A DNA stretch of 64,000 nt from Paenirhodobacter ferrireducens (GCF_004022265.1 NZ_SAVB01000004.1:124001-188000); one strand, 5' to 3'; numbered from the stretch's first letter, positions 8,043 through 17,502 are shown. The notes: generated from the letters alone by a model not told the origin. Translations and numbers: made by a program.

Positions 8043-8471
8043 ATGAGCCCCATTCGATTGCAGCGCGGCCGGCTTTTCGATCACGTCCAGCTTGTGGTCC
8101 GCGACCTTGCGGCGAGTGCCGAGTTCTACAGGGCGGTTCTGGGCGAGCTCGGGATCGCGGTGACCGACACCGGCGCGGGCTGTTTCTTCGCCGATGAGCT
8201 GGTGGTGTCGGCGCTCGACAGTCCGACCGCCTCGGGCGTTCTGACCGGGCGCCAGCACCTGGCCTTCCAAGCGAAGGACCGCGCCACCGTCGATGCCTTC
8301 CACCGCACCGCCCTCGCCCATGGCGGGCGCGACAACGGCGCCCCCGGGCTGCGCCCCTACCATCCCGCATATTATGCGGCCTTCGTCCTCGATCCCGATG
8401 GCAACAACATCGAGGCGGTCTATCAGGGCGAAGCCCGACGCAGCGCGCCATCTGTGGTGATCGAGATCTGA
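8043..8471 (+). CDS. VOC-family (glyoxalase-fold) protein
   Basis: 142-residue protein of the vicinal-oxygen-chelate superfamily: FDHVQLVVRDLAASAEFYRAVL near residues 12-33 (first half-site) and YYAAFVLDPDGNNIEAVYQ at the C-terminus (second half-site with the metal-ligand Glu). The His of FDHV and Glu of NNIEAV are the expected metal ligands. The reaction cannot be named; the family includes glyoxalases, dioxygenases and antibiotic-binding proteins. The start follows GAGGGAGGAC. It lies between trmD and rplS but is separated from trmD by a repeat copy and from rplS by that gene's own promoter. Confidence 0.8.
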   Translation: MSPIRLQRGRLFDHVQLVVRDLAASAEFYRAVLGELGIAVTDTGAGCFFADELVVSALDSPTASGVLTGRQHLAFQAKDRATVDAFHRTALAHGGRDNGAPGLRPYHPAYYAAFVLDPDGNNIEAVYQGEARRSAPSVVIEI

Positions 8472-8526
8472 GGCGGCAGTGGTCGCGCAACCCGGACGGG
8501 ACGCGCCCCCCGCCACCACTTCCCCC

Positions 8527-8555
8527 TTGATCCGTTGGGCATTTGACCGTATGAC
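8527..8555 (+). promoter_or_regulatory. Probable promoter of rplS-rpmE
   Basis: TTGATC at 8527-8532 and TATGAC at 8550-8555 are spaced by 17 bp. Predicted start near 8562. A 14-bp perfect palindrome CCGGTCCGGACCGG at 8559-8572 lies on the start point and could be a repressor site or form the first hairpin of the transcript. Confidence 0.5.
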
Positions 8556-8561
8556 GCGCCG

Positions 8562-8768
8562 GTCCGGACCGGAATCGGCCCACGGACCCTTTGCCCGTTG
8601 CCTGTGGCCGCCTGCTTCGGCGGTCGCGTGGGGCGCCGGGGGGAGGCTGAAAAAGACGAACGATCCTCCGGCGGGCGCGCCTTTCCAAAGGCCCGGACCC
8701 GATCGAAGACCGGAGCTCTCGGGCGCGACATCTTTGCGGGCTTACCGCAGGCAACGAAAGGACATGCG
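8562..8768 (+). promoter_or_regulatory. Long 5' leader of rplS
   Basis: About 205 nt separate the predicted start from the rplS ATG, and no open reading frame with ribosomal-gene codon use is seen. A CCGCC/GGCGG hairpin falls near 8609-8624. A leader of this length before a ribosomal protein gene suggests autogenous control, inferred from position only. Confidence 0.35.
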
Positions 8769-9140
8769 ATGAACCTGATCGCGCAACTCGAGGCGGAACA
8801 GATCGCCGCCCTCGGCAAGACCATCCCGGATTTCAAGGCTGGCGACACCGTTCGCGTCGGCTTCAAGGTGACCGAAGGCACCCGCACCCGCGTGCAGATG
8901 TACGAAGGCGTCTGCATCTCGCGCAAGGGCGGCTCGACCCTCGCGGCCTCGTTCACCGTGCGCAAGATCTCCTTCGGCGAAGGCGTCGAGCGCGTGTTCC
9001 CGCTCTACTCGACCAACATCGACTCGATCGAGGTCGTCCGTCGCGGCCGTGTGCGTCGTGCGAAGCTGTACTACCTGCGTTCGCGTCGCGGCAAATCGGC
9101 CCGTATCGCCGAAGACACCACCTACAAAGCCAAGGCCTGA
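8769..9140 (+). CDS. rplS: 50S ribosomal protein L19
   Basis: 123-residue large-subunit protein at the 30S-50S interface. The start [13 protein letters not shown], followed by [16 protein letters not shown] (residues 21-36) and the basic [23 protein letters not shown] near 95-117 are diagnostic. The ATG after CGAAAGGACATGCG gives the standard length; earlier in-frame ATGs would add leader sequence. rpmE follows after 11 bp, preceded by GAGGAGCGG. Confidence 0.97.
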   Translation: MNLIAQLEAEQIAALGKTIPDFKAGDTVRVGFKVTEGTRTRVQMYEGVCISRKGGSTLAASFTVRKISFGEGVERVFPLYSTNIDSIEVVRRGRVRRAKLYYLRSRRGKSARIAEDTTYKAKA

Positions 9141-9151
9141 GGAGCGGACCG

Positions 9152-9373
9152 ATGAAAGCCGAAATCCATCCCGAATACCACTTCATCACCGTCAAGATGA
9201 CCGACGGCACCGAGTATCAGACCCGGTCGACCTGGGGCAAGGAAGGCGAAGTCATGTCGCTCGACATCGACCCGACCTCGCACCCGGCCTGGACCGGCGG
9301 CAACGCCCGTCTGATGGACACCGGCGGCCGCGTGTCGAAGTTCAAGAACAAGTACGCCGGTCTGGGCTTCTGA
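9152..9373 (+). CDS. rpmE: 50S ribosomal protein L31, cysteine-free form
   Basis: 73-residue L31, matching [12 protein letters not shown] at the N-terminus and a C-terminal [12 protein letters not shown]. The zinc-binding CxxC pairs of the C+ form are missing: the protein has no cysteine at all, so it is a zinc-independent (C-) type. Cotranscribed with rplS and followed at once by a strong terminator. Confidence 0.95.
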   Translation: MKAEIHPEYHFITVKMTDGTEYQTRSTWGKEGEVMSLDIDPTSHPAWTGGNARLMDTGGRVSKFKNKYAGLGF

Positions 9374-9398
9374 GCCCCGCCGCTTGCGGAACCGGAAA

Positions 9399-9422
9399 GG
9401 GCGCCCTTGCGGCGCCCTTTTT
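9399..9422 (+). terminator. Rho-independent terminator of rplS-rpmE
   Basis: Perfect 7-bp stem GGGCGCC/GGCGCCC with a 5-nt loop, directly followed by TTTTT (9418-9422); AAA before the stem extends it. Confidence 0.9.
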
Positions 9423-9557
9423 CATGGCCCCGGCGCGGGCAGCGGCGCCACGGCCCGGCACATTCGCCAACATCCCCTTGCGCCAGAGCGGAACCTTGGT
9501 TAGCCCGATTCTGACCATAAGCGCCCTGCCAGGCGCGTCAGAACCCGGGGGAAGAAC

Positions 9558-10367
9558 GTGGCGCATATCATTGTGACCGGAAACGAGAAGGGCGGTTCCG
9601 GCAAGTCGACCACCTGCATGCATGTCGCCACGGCGCTGTGCCGGATGGGGCATCGGGTCGGGGCGCTCGACCTCGACATCCGCCAGCGCAGCTTCGGCCG
9701 CTATGTCGAGAACCGCCGCGCCTTCCTGGCCCGCGAGGGGCTCGACCTGCCCACCCCTGAATATCGCGATCTGCCCGAGGCCGAGTCCGAAAGTCTTGCG
9801 CCGGGCGAGAACCCCTATGACCACCGCCTCGCGGCCGCAGTGGCCGAGCTGGAACCCGAGTGCGATTTCATCCTGATCGACTGCCCCGGATCGCACACGC
9901 GGCTGAGCCAGGTGGCGCATTCGCTGGCCGACACGCTGATCACGCCGCTGAACGACAGCTTCATCGACTTCGACCTGCTGGCGCGGATCGACCCCGAGAC
10001 CTCGAAGGTCCTGGGCCCCTCGATCTATTCGGAAATGGTCTGGTCGGCGCGGCAGCTGCGCGCGCGCGCCGGGCTGAAGCCGATCGACTGGATCGTGCTG
10101 CGTAACCGCGTCGGCGCACAGCAGATGCACAACAAGCGCAAGGTCGGTGCGGCGCTCGAACAGCTGTCGAAGCGCATCGGCTTCCGCGTGGCACCGGGCT
10201 TTTCCGAGCGCGTGATCTTCCGCGAGCTGTTCCCGCGCGGGCTCACGCTGCTGGATCTGCGCGACCTCGGCGTCGAGAACCTGAACATCTCGAACGTGGC
10301 GGCGCGGCAGGAGCTGCGCGAGCTGATGAAAGAGCTGCGGCTGCCCGGGGTCGAAGTCGACTTCTGA
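9558..10367 (+). CDS. mipZ: Division-site regulator MipZ (ParA-type ATPase)
   Basis: 269-residue cytoplasmic ATPase of the MinD/ParA superfamily. In Caulobacter and Rhodobacter relatives MipZ forms gradients from the ParB-bound poles and keeps FtsZ at midcell. The deviant Walker A is NEKGGSGKSTT (residues 9-19), followed by LDLDIRQRSFGRYVENR, a region characteristic of MipZ rather than ParA, and FILIDCPGSHTRLSQ for Walker B. Length matches the family. It stands alone between the rpmE terminator and a small minus-strand ORF that begins two bases after its stop. Confidence 0.93.
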   Translation: MAHIIVTGNEKGGSGKSTTCMHVATALCRMGHRVGALDLDIRQRSFGRYVENRRAFLAREGLDLPTPEYRDLPEAESESLAPGENPYDHRLAAAVAELEPECDFILIDCPGSHTRLSQVAHSLADTLITPLNDSFIDFDLLARIDPETSKVLGPSIYSEMVWSARQLRARAGLKPIDWIVLRNRVGAQQMHNKRKVGAALEQLSKRIGFRVAPGFSERVIFRELFPRGLTLLDLRDLGVENLNISNVAARQELRELMKELRLPGVEVDF

Positions 10368-10369
10368 GC

Positions 10370-10525
10370 TCAGGCCGAAAGGCGGCCCGGGCGGAAGGGC
10401 GAGACCGGGGCGTGATGGATGAGCTTGCGGTGGCTCTGCCGGCCAAGCGCGGATAGCCGCGCCTCGAGGATCGCGTCCCCCTCTTCCTCGCGGCAGAGAC
10501 CGAAGAGTTTCAACAGGCTGCGCAT
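10370..10525 (-). CDS. Small hypothetical protein, 51 residues
   Basis: Short ORF convergent with mipZ (2-bp gap). The ATG is preceded by GGAGGACGACG, a good Shine-Dalgarno. The product begins MRSLLKLFGLCREEEGDAI, then a basic, His-containing half ending in FRPGRLSA. No signal peptide or membrane segment and no family that I recognise. Support comes from the ribosome binding site and the fit between neighbours; comparison with related genomes would settle whether it is real. Confidence 0.45.
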   Translation of the reverse strand: MRSLLKLFGLCREEEGDAILEARLSALGRQSHRKLIHHAPVSPFRPGRLSA

Positions 10526-10632
10526 CGTCGTCCTCCAGCCATCCCGGGTGTTGCGGAAGTCAGACTCGGCCGTGATTGCGGCCGAATCTTGACCCGCTGA
10601 CGGAGATCCGGAGGCTTTCGCGGCGGGCGGGC

Positions 10633-11076
10633 TCAGCCCCGGCCGAGCAGCGTGCAGATCCGGCGCGTGGCGAGTGCATAGCCCTCGATGCCGAGGCCCG
10701 CGATCACCCCCTCGGCGCGCAGCGAGACATAGGAGTGATGGCGGAAGGCCTCGCGCTTGTGCACGTTCGAGATATGCACCTCGATCACCGGCCCCTCATA
10801 GGCGTTCAGCGCGTCAAGCAGCGCGACCGAGGTATGGGTCCAGGCGGCCGGGTTGATGACGATGCCCGCCGCGGCGTGGCGCGCCTCGTGCACCCAGTCG
10901 ATCATCTCGCCCTCGTGGTTGGTCTGGCGCAGCACCACCTTGAGCCCGCGCGGACCGGCCTCGGCGGCGCACAGCGCCTCGACATCGGCGAGCGTCTCGT
11001 GGCCATAGATCTGCGGCTCGCGCTGGCCGAGCAGGTTCAGGTTCGGCCCGTTCAGGATGAAGATCGTGTCGCTCAT
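10633..11076 (-). CDS. aroQ: 3-dehydroquinate dehydratase, type II
   Basis: 147-residue dodecameric type II dehydroquinase of the shikimate pathway, converting 3-dehydroquinate to 3-dehydroshikimate. [20 protein letters not shown] (residues 6-25) holds the active-site Tyr and Arg, and [18 protein letters not shown] plus [18 protein letters not shown] (about 98-115, with the catalytic His) are typical. It is 74 bp downstream of tex on the same strand and may be cotranscribed. Confidence 0.97.
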   Translation of the reverse strand: MSDTIFILNGPNLNLLGQREPQIYGHETLADVEALCAAEAGPRGLKVVLRQTNHEGEMIDWVHEARHAAAGIVINPAAWTHTSVALLDALNAYEGPVIEVHISNVHKREAFRHHSYVSLRAEGVIAGLGIEGYALATRRICTLLGRG

Positions 11077-11150
11077 GCTTGCCTCCGTGGCCGCGCGCCG
11101 GCCCTGCCCCCTTCTGCGCCGGGACAGGGCCGCTTGCCAAGCCCTGCCGT

Positions 11151-13469
11151 TCAGCGCCGCTTCATCGCGTCCAGAAGCGCCGCTCCGAAAGCGCCGGTCG
11201 CGGCACCCGCGTTGCCCTTCGGCCCGGCGCTCATCGGCCCTTTCGGGCCCCGCCCCTTCGGCGCGCCCTGCGGCCCGCGCGCGGCGCGTTCCTCGCTCGC
11301 CGAGGCGCCGCCGTCCTTGCGCATGGTCAGCCCGATGCGCTTGCGCGCCACGTCGACCTCGGTCACCCGCACCCGCACCACGTCGCCCGCCTTCACCACT
11401 TCATGCGGGTCCTTCACGAAACGGTCGGCGAGCTGGCTGATATGGACCAGCCCGTCCTGATGCACGCCGATGTCGACGAAGGCGCCGAAGGCCGCGACGT
11501 TGGTCACCGTGCCCTCGAGCTGCATCCCCGACTTCAGGTCCTTGATGTCCTCGACACCGTCCGCGAAGGTCGCGGTGACGAAGCTCGGCCGCGGGTCGCG
11601 GCCGGGTTTCTCCAGCTCGCTCAGGATGTCGCGCACCGTGGGCAGGCCGAAGCTCGCATCGACGAAATCGGCCGCGTTCAGCCGCTTCAGCGCGGCGCTG
11701 TCGCCCATCAGGGCGCGGATGTCGCGGCCGCAGGCCTTCACGATCCGGCGCGCCACGTCATAGGCCTCGGGGTGCACCGCCGAGGCATCAAGCGGCTCAT
11801 CGCCCTCGCGGATGCGCAGGAAGCCCGCGCATTGCTCAAAGGCGCGCGGCCCGAGGCGGCTGACCTTCAGCAGTTCCTTGCGCGAGCGGAAGGCGCCGTT
11901 CACGTCGCGATGCGCCACAATCGCCTCGGCCAGCCCCGGCCCGAGGCCCGAGACATGGGCCAGCAGCGGCGCCGAGGCGGTGTTGAGATCGACGCCCACG
12001 GCGTTCACCGCATCCTCGACCACACCTTCCAGCGCACGGCCCAGCTTCGACTGATCGACGTCGTGCTGATATTGCCCGACGCCGATCGACTTCGGCTCGA
12101 TCTTCACCAGCTCGGCGAGCGGGTCCTGCAGCCGCCGCGCGATCGAGACCGCGCCGCGCAGGCTGACGTCGAGCCCGGGGAATTCCCGCGCGGCGAGTTC
12201 CGAGGCGGAATAGACCGAGGCGCCGGCCTCGGACACCACTACCTTCACCGGCGCCTTCACGCTGGCAGGTAGCAGCTTCAGCGTGTCGGCGACCAGCCGC
12301 TCGGTCTCGCGGCTGGCGGTGCCATTGCCGATCGCGATCAGCTCGACCCCATGCGCGGTGATCAGCCGCAGGATTGCCGCCTGGGCGCCGCGCACATCGT
12401 TCTTCGGCTGGAACGGATAGAGCGTGTCGGTGGCGACAAGCTTGCCGGTGGCATCGACGACCGCCGCCTTGACCCCGGTGCGGATGCCCGGGTCAAGACC
12501 GAGTGTCGCCTTCGAACCGGCGGGCGCGGCCAGCAGCAGATCCTTCAGGTTGCGCGAGAAGACGGCGATCGCCTCTTCCTGCGCCCGGCCGCGCATCTCG
12601 GCGGTCAGATCGAGCATCATCGACAGCGACAGCTTCACCCGCCAGGTCCAGCCCGCCACCGTGCGCAGCCAGACATCGCCCGGCGCCTGCGTGCGCGCAT
12701 CGAGCACCGCGCCGACCATCGCGACGGCACGTTCCGCCCCCGCCTCGTCGGGCCCGATGTCGAGCGTCACCACCCCCTCGTTCGAGGCCCGCAGCAGCGC
12801 GAGCGCGCGGTGGCTCGGGATCGTCGCCCAATCCTCGGCATGGTCGAAGTAATCCGAGAATTTCGCGCCCTTCTCCTCCTGCCCGGCGACGACCTTCGCC
12901 GTCACCTTCGCCTCGCGCGACAGGAAGGCGCGCAACTCGCCCAGAAGGGTCGCGTTCTCGACCAAACCCTCGGCGACGATCTCGCGCGCGCCGGTCAGCG
13001 CGTCCTTCACCGTCGGCACCGCCTCGGTCACGAAGCCCTGCGCCAGCGCCTCGGGATCGGCACGACGATCGGCCAAGATCCCTTCCGCCAGGGGGGCGAG
13101 CCCGTTTTCCCGCGCGATCATCGCCTTGGTGCGGCGCTTCGGCTTGTAGGGCAGATAGATGTCCTCGAGCTCGGCCTTGGTGCCGGCGCCGGCCAGCGTG
13201 CGGGCCAGATCGTCGGTCATCTTGCCCTGCTCGGTGATGCTCGAGACGATGGCGGCGCGACGGGCCTCCATCTCGCGCAGATAGATCAGCCGGTCGGCCA
13301 GCTTGCGCAGCTGCGTGTCGTCGAGCCCGCCGGTCACTTCCTTGCGGTAGCGCGCGACGAAGGGCACCGTCGCGCCACCGTCCAGAAGCTCCGTCGCGGC
13401 GCGCACCTGCTCGGGGCGGGCGTCGATTTCGGCTGCGATGGTGCGGGCGATGCGGGCGGCTGTGTCCAT
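11151..13469 (-). CDS. tex: Tex-family S1-domain RNA-binding protein
   Basis: 772-residue Tex homologue, a conserved nucleic-acid-binding protein first linked to toxin gene transcription in Bordetella. The N-terminal helical part (1-200) includes [17 protein letters not shown] and [12 protein letters not shown]; a YqgF-like RNase fold lies near 330-450 ([10 protein letters not shown]); helix-hairpin-helix repeats near 500-560; the S1 domain near 645-715 reads [18 protein letters not shown] Gly/Ala/Lys-rich tail follows. The start after GGAGGAGAGC gives the expected family length; a long upstream extension in the same frame is not needed. Divergent from pepT. Confidence 0.95.
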   Translation of the reverse strand: MDTAARIARTIAAEIDARPEQVRAATELLDGGATVPFVARYRKEVTGGLDDTQLRKLADRLIYLREMEARRAAIVSSITEQGKMTDDLARTLAGAGTKAELEDIYLPYKPKRRTKAMIARENGLAPLAEGILADRRADPEALAQGFVTEAVPTVKDALTGAREIVAEGLVENATLLGELRAFLSREAKVTAKVVAGQEEKGAKFSDYFDHAEDWATIPSHRALALLRASNEGVVTLDIGPDEAGAERAVAMVGAVLDARTQAPGDVWLRTVAGWTWRVKLSLSMMLDLTAEMRGRAQEEAIAVFSRNLKDLLLAAPAGSKATLGLDPGIRTGVKAAVVDATGKLVATDTLYPFQPKNDVRGAQAAILRLITAHGVELIAIGNGTASRETERLVADTLKLLPASVKAPVKVVVSEAGASVYSASELAAREFPGLDVSLRGAVSIARRLQDPLAELVKIEPKSIGVGQYQHDVDQSKLGRALEGVVEDAVNAVGVDLNTASAPLLAHVSGLGPGLAEAIVAHRDVNGAFRSRKELLKVSRLGPRAFEQCAGFLRIREGDEPLDASAVHPEAYDVARRIVKACGRDIRALMGDSAALKRLNAADFVDASFGLPTVRDILSELEKPGRDPRPSFVTATFADGVEDIKDLKSGMQLEGTVTNVAAFGAFVDIGVHQDGLVHISQLADRFVKDPHEVVKAGDVVRVRVTEVDVARKRIGLTMRKDGGASASEERAARGPQGAPKGRGPKGPMSAGPKGNAGAATGAFGAALLDAMKRR

Positions 13470-13536
13470 GCTCTCCTCCGGGGTTTGGAGCGCCTTTCTA
13501 GCCCCGCCCCCGGCCGCCGCCAAGGGCGGGTTTGGC

Positions 13537-13565
13537 TTGACAGCGGCGTGCCGCCGGGTCCTGAT
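13537..13565 (+). promoter_or_regulatory. Probable pepT promoter
   Basis: A perfect TTGACA at 13537-13542, a 17-bp spacer and CCTGAT at 13560-13565. The predicted start near 13572 leaves a short leader containing the AAAAGGAGAT Shine-Dalgarno of pepT. Confidence 0.45.
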
Positions 13566-13588
13566 CCGGGCCGAAAAGGAGATCCGCG

Positions 13589-14824
13589 ATGACCCAGTTC
13601 GAGCGCGATGTGGAAGAGCGGCTGGTCCGCTATGCCTCGGTCGACACGCAAAGCGACGAAAATTCGGCGACGCAGCCGAGCACGGCGATCCAGCTCGATC
13701 TCGCCCGGATGCTGGCAGATGAGCTGACCGCCATCGGTGCGGCCGAGGTGACGGTGACGGACTACGGCGCGGTGCTGGCGACGGTGCCGGCAACGGCCGA
13801 AGGGCCGGCGATCGGGCTGCTCGCTCATATGGACACCGCGCCGGCCTACAACGCGACCGGGGTGAAGCCGCGGGTGATCCGCGGCTATGCCGGCGGGCCG
13901 ATCCGCTTCCCCGACGCCCCCGATCTGGTGCTGAGCCCCGAGATCGCGCCCTATCTGGCCACGAAGATCGGCGATGACATCATCACCGCCTCGGGCCTCA
14001 CGCTGCTCGGTGCCGACGACAAGGCGGGGGTGAGCGTGGTGATGACGCTCGCCGCGCATCTGCTCGCCCATCCCGAGATCGCGCATCCGAAGCTGCGCCT
14101 CGCCTTCACCCCGGACGAGGAGATCGGCCGCGGCGTCGACCCGCGCCTGCCCGCCGATCTGGGCGTCGATTTCGCCTATACGCTCGACGGCGGCGCGCTT
14201 GGCGAGGTCGAGCACGAGACCTTCTCGGCCGATGGCGCCAAGGTGAAGATCACCGGCGTCTCGACCCACACCGGCACGGCGCAGGGCAAGATGGTGAACG
14301 CGCTGCATCTGGCGGCGAAGCTGATCGAGCTGTTGCCGCAGGCGACCCAGACCCCCGAGGTGACGGCCGGGCGCGATGGCTTCTGGCATGTCTACGCGCT
14401 CACCGGCACCGCGGCCGAGGTCGAGCTGAGCATCATCCTGCGCGATTTCGAACTGGCGGGCCTCGCCGCGCGCGGCGAGCTGCTGCGCACCGCCTGCGCC
14501 GCCATCGCCGCGACCGAGCCGCGCGCCAAGGTCACCTGCGAGATCCGGCCGCAGTATCGCAACATGCGTTATTGGCTGGAAAAGGACATGACGCCGGTGA
14601 CGCTCGCCCATGCCGCCTGCCGCGCCGAGGGGATCGAGCCCGTCGCCCGCGCCATCCGCGGCGGCACCGACGGTTCGCGGCTGACCGAGATGGGCGTGCC
14701 CTGCCCCAATCTCTTCACCGGCATGCAGGAGATCCACGGGCCGCTCGAATGGATCTCGGTGCAGGACATGGCGGCGGCGGTGCGGGTCTGCCTGCGGCTC
14801 GTGTCGCTGGCGGCACAGGCATGA
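13589..14824 (+). CDS. pepT: Peptidase T (tripeptide aminopeptidase)
   Basis: 411-residue zinc aminopeptidase of the M20B family that cleaves the N-terminal residue of tripeptides in the cytosol. Metal and catalytic motifs: LLAHMDTAP (residues 82-90), [14 protein letters not shown] (about 143-156), [11 protein letters not shown] (about 174-184) and [14 protein letters not shown] in the dimerisation domain. Length matches the family. It begins a two-gene operon with the hydrolase that follows after 11 bp. Confidence 0.96.
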   Translation: MTQFERDVEERLVRYASVDTQSDENSATQPSTAIQLDLARMLADELTAIGAAEVTVTDYGAVLATVPATAEGPAIGLLAHMDTAPAYNATGVKPRVIRGYAGGPIRFPDAPDLVLSPEIAPYLATKIGDDIITASGLTLLGADDKAGVSVVMTLAAHLLAHPEIAHPKLRLAFTPDEEIGRGVDPRLPADLGVDFAYTLDGGALGEVEHETFSADGAKVKITGVSTHTGTAQGKMVNALHLAAKLIELLPQATQTPEVTAGRDGFWHVYALTGTAAEVELSIILRDFELAGLAARGELLRTACAAIAATEPRAKVTCEIRPQYRNMRYWLEKDMTPVTLAHAACRAEGIEPVARAIRGGTDGSRLTEMGVPCPNLFTGMQEIHGPLEWISVQDMAAAVRVCLRLVSLAAQA

Positions 14825-14835
14825 AGGAGACAGAC

Positions 14836-15534
14836 ATGACCGATCTTCTGTTCGAGGCCCCGGCCCTGCCGACCCTGCCGGTGGCGGGTCAGTCGGCCCG
14901 CTACCCGGTGCGGCGCATCTTTTGCGTCGGTCGCAACTATGCCGAACACGCGAAGGAAATGGGCGCCGAGGTCGACCGCGAGTCGCCCGTCTATTTCACC
15001 AAGTCGGCCTTCGCGCTGGCGGCCTCGGGCAGCGCGCTCCCCTATCCGCCGGGAACCGAGGACCTGCATCACGAGGTCGAGCTGACCGTGGCGCTTGACG
15101 CGCCGCTCTTCCGCGCGAGCGAGGCCGAGGCGGCGGCGGCGGTCTTCGGATATGCCGTCGGGCTCGACATGACGCGGCGCGATCTGCAGGCGGCGGCGAA
15201 GGCAAAGCGCCACCCCTGGGACACCGGCAAGGATTTCGAGGGCTCGGCCATCATCGCCGAGATCACCCCCGCCGCCACCTTCGGTGCCGTGGCGGATCAG
15301 CCGATCGCGCTCACCGTGAACGGCACGCCGCGGCAGGGCTCGGGTCTGGGCGAGATGATCTGGTCGGTGCCGGCGCTGCTCGCGCATCTGTCGACGCTCT
15401 ACCACCTCGGGCCGGGCGATCTGGTGATGACCGGCACGCCGTCCGGCGTGGGGGCGGTCGGGCCGGGCGATGTGCTTGAGGGCACGATCGCCGGGCTGGC
15501 CCCGGTGCGGCTGACGATCACCGCAGCGGAGTAA
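14836..15534 (+). CDS. Fumarylacetoacetate hydrolase-fold protein
   Basis: 232-residue FAH-family enzyme of the short class (FAHD1, acylpyruvate hydrolase or oxaloacetate decarboxylase-like). The region RIFCVGRNYAEHAKEMG starts the domain; DLHHEVELTVAL supplies two acidic metal ligands (Glu-x-Glu) and the C-terminal TGTPSGVG is invariant. The start is the ATG after AAGGAGACAGAC; an in-frame ATG at 14821 overlaps the pepT stop but has a poorer site. Substrate unknown. It ends two bases from the stop of the convergent YeiH-type gene. Confidence 0.88.
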   Translation: MTDLLFEAPALPTLPVAGQSARYPVRRIFCVGRNYAEHAKEMGAEVDRESPVYFTKSAFALAASGSALPYPPGTEDLHHEVELTVALDAPLFRASEAEAAAAVFGYAVGLDMTRRDLQAAAKAKRHPWDTGKDFEGSAIIAEITPAATFGAVADQPIALTVNGTPRQGSGLGEMIWSVPALLAHLSTLYHLGPGDLVMTGTPSGVGAVGPGDVLEGTIAGLAPVRLTITAAE

Positions 15535-15536
15535 GG

Positions 15537-16541
15537 TCACGCCACCAGCTGCACCAGCGCGAAGGCGAGGCCCGAGATGAAGACCGCCGCCATCGCGCCA
15601 AGCGCCAGCGGCCGCAGCCCACGCGCCTTCAGCCGGCGGATGTCGGTCTCGAGCCCCATCGCCGCCAGCGCCACGGTGAGCAGGAAGGCGGTGCCCCTGG
15701 CAATGGCCGCATGCAGCGCGGGCGCGGGCGGCAGCACGGTGTTCAGCAGCACCACCGCGATGAAGCCGAAGACGAACCACGGCAGCGGCGGCCGCGCCGC
15801 GCCCTCGGCCCGCTCGCGCCGCAGCGCGCCCAGCGTCAGGATCAGGGGCGCAAGCAGCATCACCCGGCTGAGCTTGGCGATGGTGCCGAAATGCCCTGCC
15901 TCCTCGCCGCGGGCAAAGGCCGCCCCCACCACCTGCGCCACCTCGTGGATCGAGGCGCCGGTCCACAGCCCATAGGCGCGCGGGCCAAGGTCGATCGCCG
16001 CGGCCAGCATCGGCGCGCCCAGCATGGCGAGCGTGCCGAAGACGGTGACACAGGCGATGGCATAGGCGACATCCTCGTCATCTGCATTCGTCACCGTGTT
16101 GACCGCGATCACCGCCGAGGCGCCGCAGATCGAGCTGCCGGCCGCGATCAGCTCGGCCAGCGGCGCGGGCACGCCCAGAAGCCGGCCGAGCAGCTTCGTC
16201 ACGGTGAAGGTCGCGACCAGCGTCACCGCGATCACCGCCAAGCCGGAAACCCCGACCGAGGCCGCCTGCGTCAGCGTCAGCTGGAACCCCAGCAGCACCA
16301 CGCCCGCGCGCAGCACGCGCTTGAGCGAGAAGGCGATGCCCGGTTGCAGCACGGCGATGGTGCCCACGGTGTTGCGCCAGACGACACCAAGGATCAGCGC
16401 AAGGACAAGCGGGCTGAGCGCCGCGATGCCCAGCACCGCCTGCCCCCCCATCGCGAGCAGCGCAAGGGCAAGGCAGAGCGCAAGGCCGGGGGCGACAAGG
16501 CGCAGGGGCAGCGCCGGGCGGGGAAGGACGACAGAGGTCAT
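15537..16541 (-). CDS. YeiH-family (UPF0324) putative sulfate/sulfite exporter
   Basis: 334-residue polytopic membrane protein with about ten hydrophobic segments. Landmarks of the family: GVVWRNTVGTIAVLQPGIAFSLK (residues about 45-67), RAGVVLLGFQL and SSICGASAVIAV, a conserved re-entrant-like stretch. Members are annotated as putative sulfate exporters, and in several bacteria the neighbouring LysR regulator YeiE relates to sulfite. The start is the ATG at 16541 (MTSVVLPRP); an in-frame ATG at 16583 would place 14 basic residues in front. Divergent from the LysR gene. Confidence 0.85.
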   Translation of the reverse strand: MTSVVLPRPALPLRLVAPGLALCLALALLAMGGQAVLGIAALSPLVLALILGVVWRNTVGTIAVLQPGIAFSLKRVLRAGVVLLGFQLTLTQAASVGVSGLAVIAVTLVATFTVTKLLGRLLGVPAPLAELIAAGSSICGASAVIAVNTVTNADDEDVAYAIACVTVFGTLAMLGAPMLAAAIDLGPRAYGLWTGASIHEVAQVVGAAFARGEEAGHFGTIAKLSRVMLLAPLILTLGALRRERAEGAARPPLPWFVFGFIAVVLLNTVLPPAPALHAAIARGTAFLLTVALAAMGLETDIRRLKARGLRPLALGAMAAVFISGLAFALVQLVA

Positions 16542-16594
16542 GGCAGGAACTTTCGCTGGATGCCCCCTCTTCGCCTGACGCATTCAACAATTCC

Positions 16595-16637
16595 AATTCA
16601 TAATTCTGGTAGGATCGTTCGTTTTCATTTATGAATT
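16595..16637. promoter_or_regulatory. AT-rich inverted repeat between yeiH-like gene and lysR
   Basis: Perfect 9-bp arms AATTCATAA (16595-16603) and TTATGAATT (16629-16637), 25 bp apart, lie in a markedly AT-rich region between divergent genes and end four bases before the lysR start. This is the expected place for LysR recognition and activation sites. The repeat is read directly; binding is inferred. Confidence 0.5.
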
Positions 16638-16641
16638 TCAC

Positions 16642-17502
16642 ATGACGCCCGAACAGCTCCGCATCTTCCTGGCCGTCGCCGACCGCGCCCATGTCACCCG
16701 CGCGGCCGAGGCGCTTGGCCTGACGCAATCGGCGGTCTCGGCAGCGCTGGCGACGCTCGAGCGCGCCCATGACGTGCAGCTTTTCGACCGGATCGGCCGG
16801 CGCATCGTGCTGACCGCCGAGGGCGCGGCCTTCGTGCCCGAGGCGCGGGCGGCGCTTGACCGGCTCGAGACGGCGCGGGCGGTGCTCGATGATCTCGGCG
16901 CGCGGCCGCAGGGCGTGCTGCGGATCTGGGCCAGCCAGACCGTCGCCAGCTACTGGCTGCCGGCGCTGCTGGTGCGGTTCCGCGTGACGCATCCGCAGGT
17001 GCGGCTGCGGCTCGATGTCGGCAACACCGCGCAGGTCGCGGGGGCGGTGCGGGCCGGGGCGGCCGATCTCGGCTTTGTCGAGGGCGCGGTGAGCGAGGGC
17101 GCGCTGCGCGCCCGCGCGGTGGCGCGCGACCGGCTGGTTCTGGTGGGGCCTGCGGGGCAGCCACTGCCCACAGGCGCGGCACTGGCGCAGGCCCGCTGGA
17201 TCCTGCGCGAGGAGGGCTCGGGCACCCGCTCGGTCGCCCTTGCCGCGCTCGATCGGCTGGGCATCGACACGGCGGCGCTTGACGTGGTGCTGGAACTCCC
17301 CTCGAACGAGGCGGTGCTGGCCGCGGTGGCGGCGGGCGGCGGGATCTCGGCGCTCTCCGAGCGGGTCGCGGAACATGCCGTGGCCTCGGGCGCGGTCACG
17401 CTTGCCCCCCTGCCCGGCGCCGAACGGCCCTTCACCGCGCTCAGCCACCCCGAACGCCACCGCACCCGGGCGATGGCGGCGTTCCTTGAGCTTGCGGGTT
17501 AA
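16642..17502 (+). CDS. LysR-family regulator, YeiE-like
   Basis: 286-residue LysR regulator. The helix-turn-helix reads VTRAAEALGLTQSAVSAALATLE (residues about 16-38), followed by a periplasmic-binding-like effector domain. Divergence from a YeiH-type exporter makes a YeiE-like role (activator of that exporter) the best guess. Its stop overlaps the end of cobF by four bases on the other strand. Confidence 0.88.
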   Translation: MTPEQLRIFLAVADRAHVTRAAEALGLTQSAVSAALATLERAHDVQLFDRIGRRIVLTAEGAAFVPEARAALDRLETARAVLDDLGARPQGVLRIWASQTVASYWLPALLVRFRVTHPQVRLRLDVGNTAQVAGAVRAGAADLGFVEGAVSEGALRARAVARDRLVLVGPAGQPLPTGAALAQARWILREEGSGTRSVALAALDRLGIDTAALDVVLELPSNEAVLAAVAAGGGISALSERVAEHAVASGAVTLAPLPGAERPFTALSHPERHRTRAMAAFLELAG

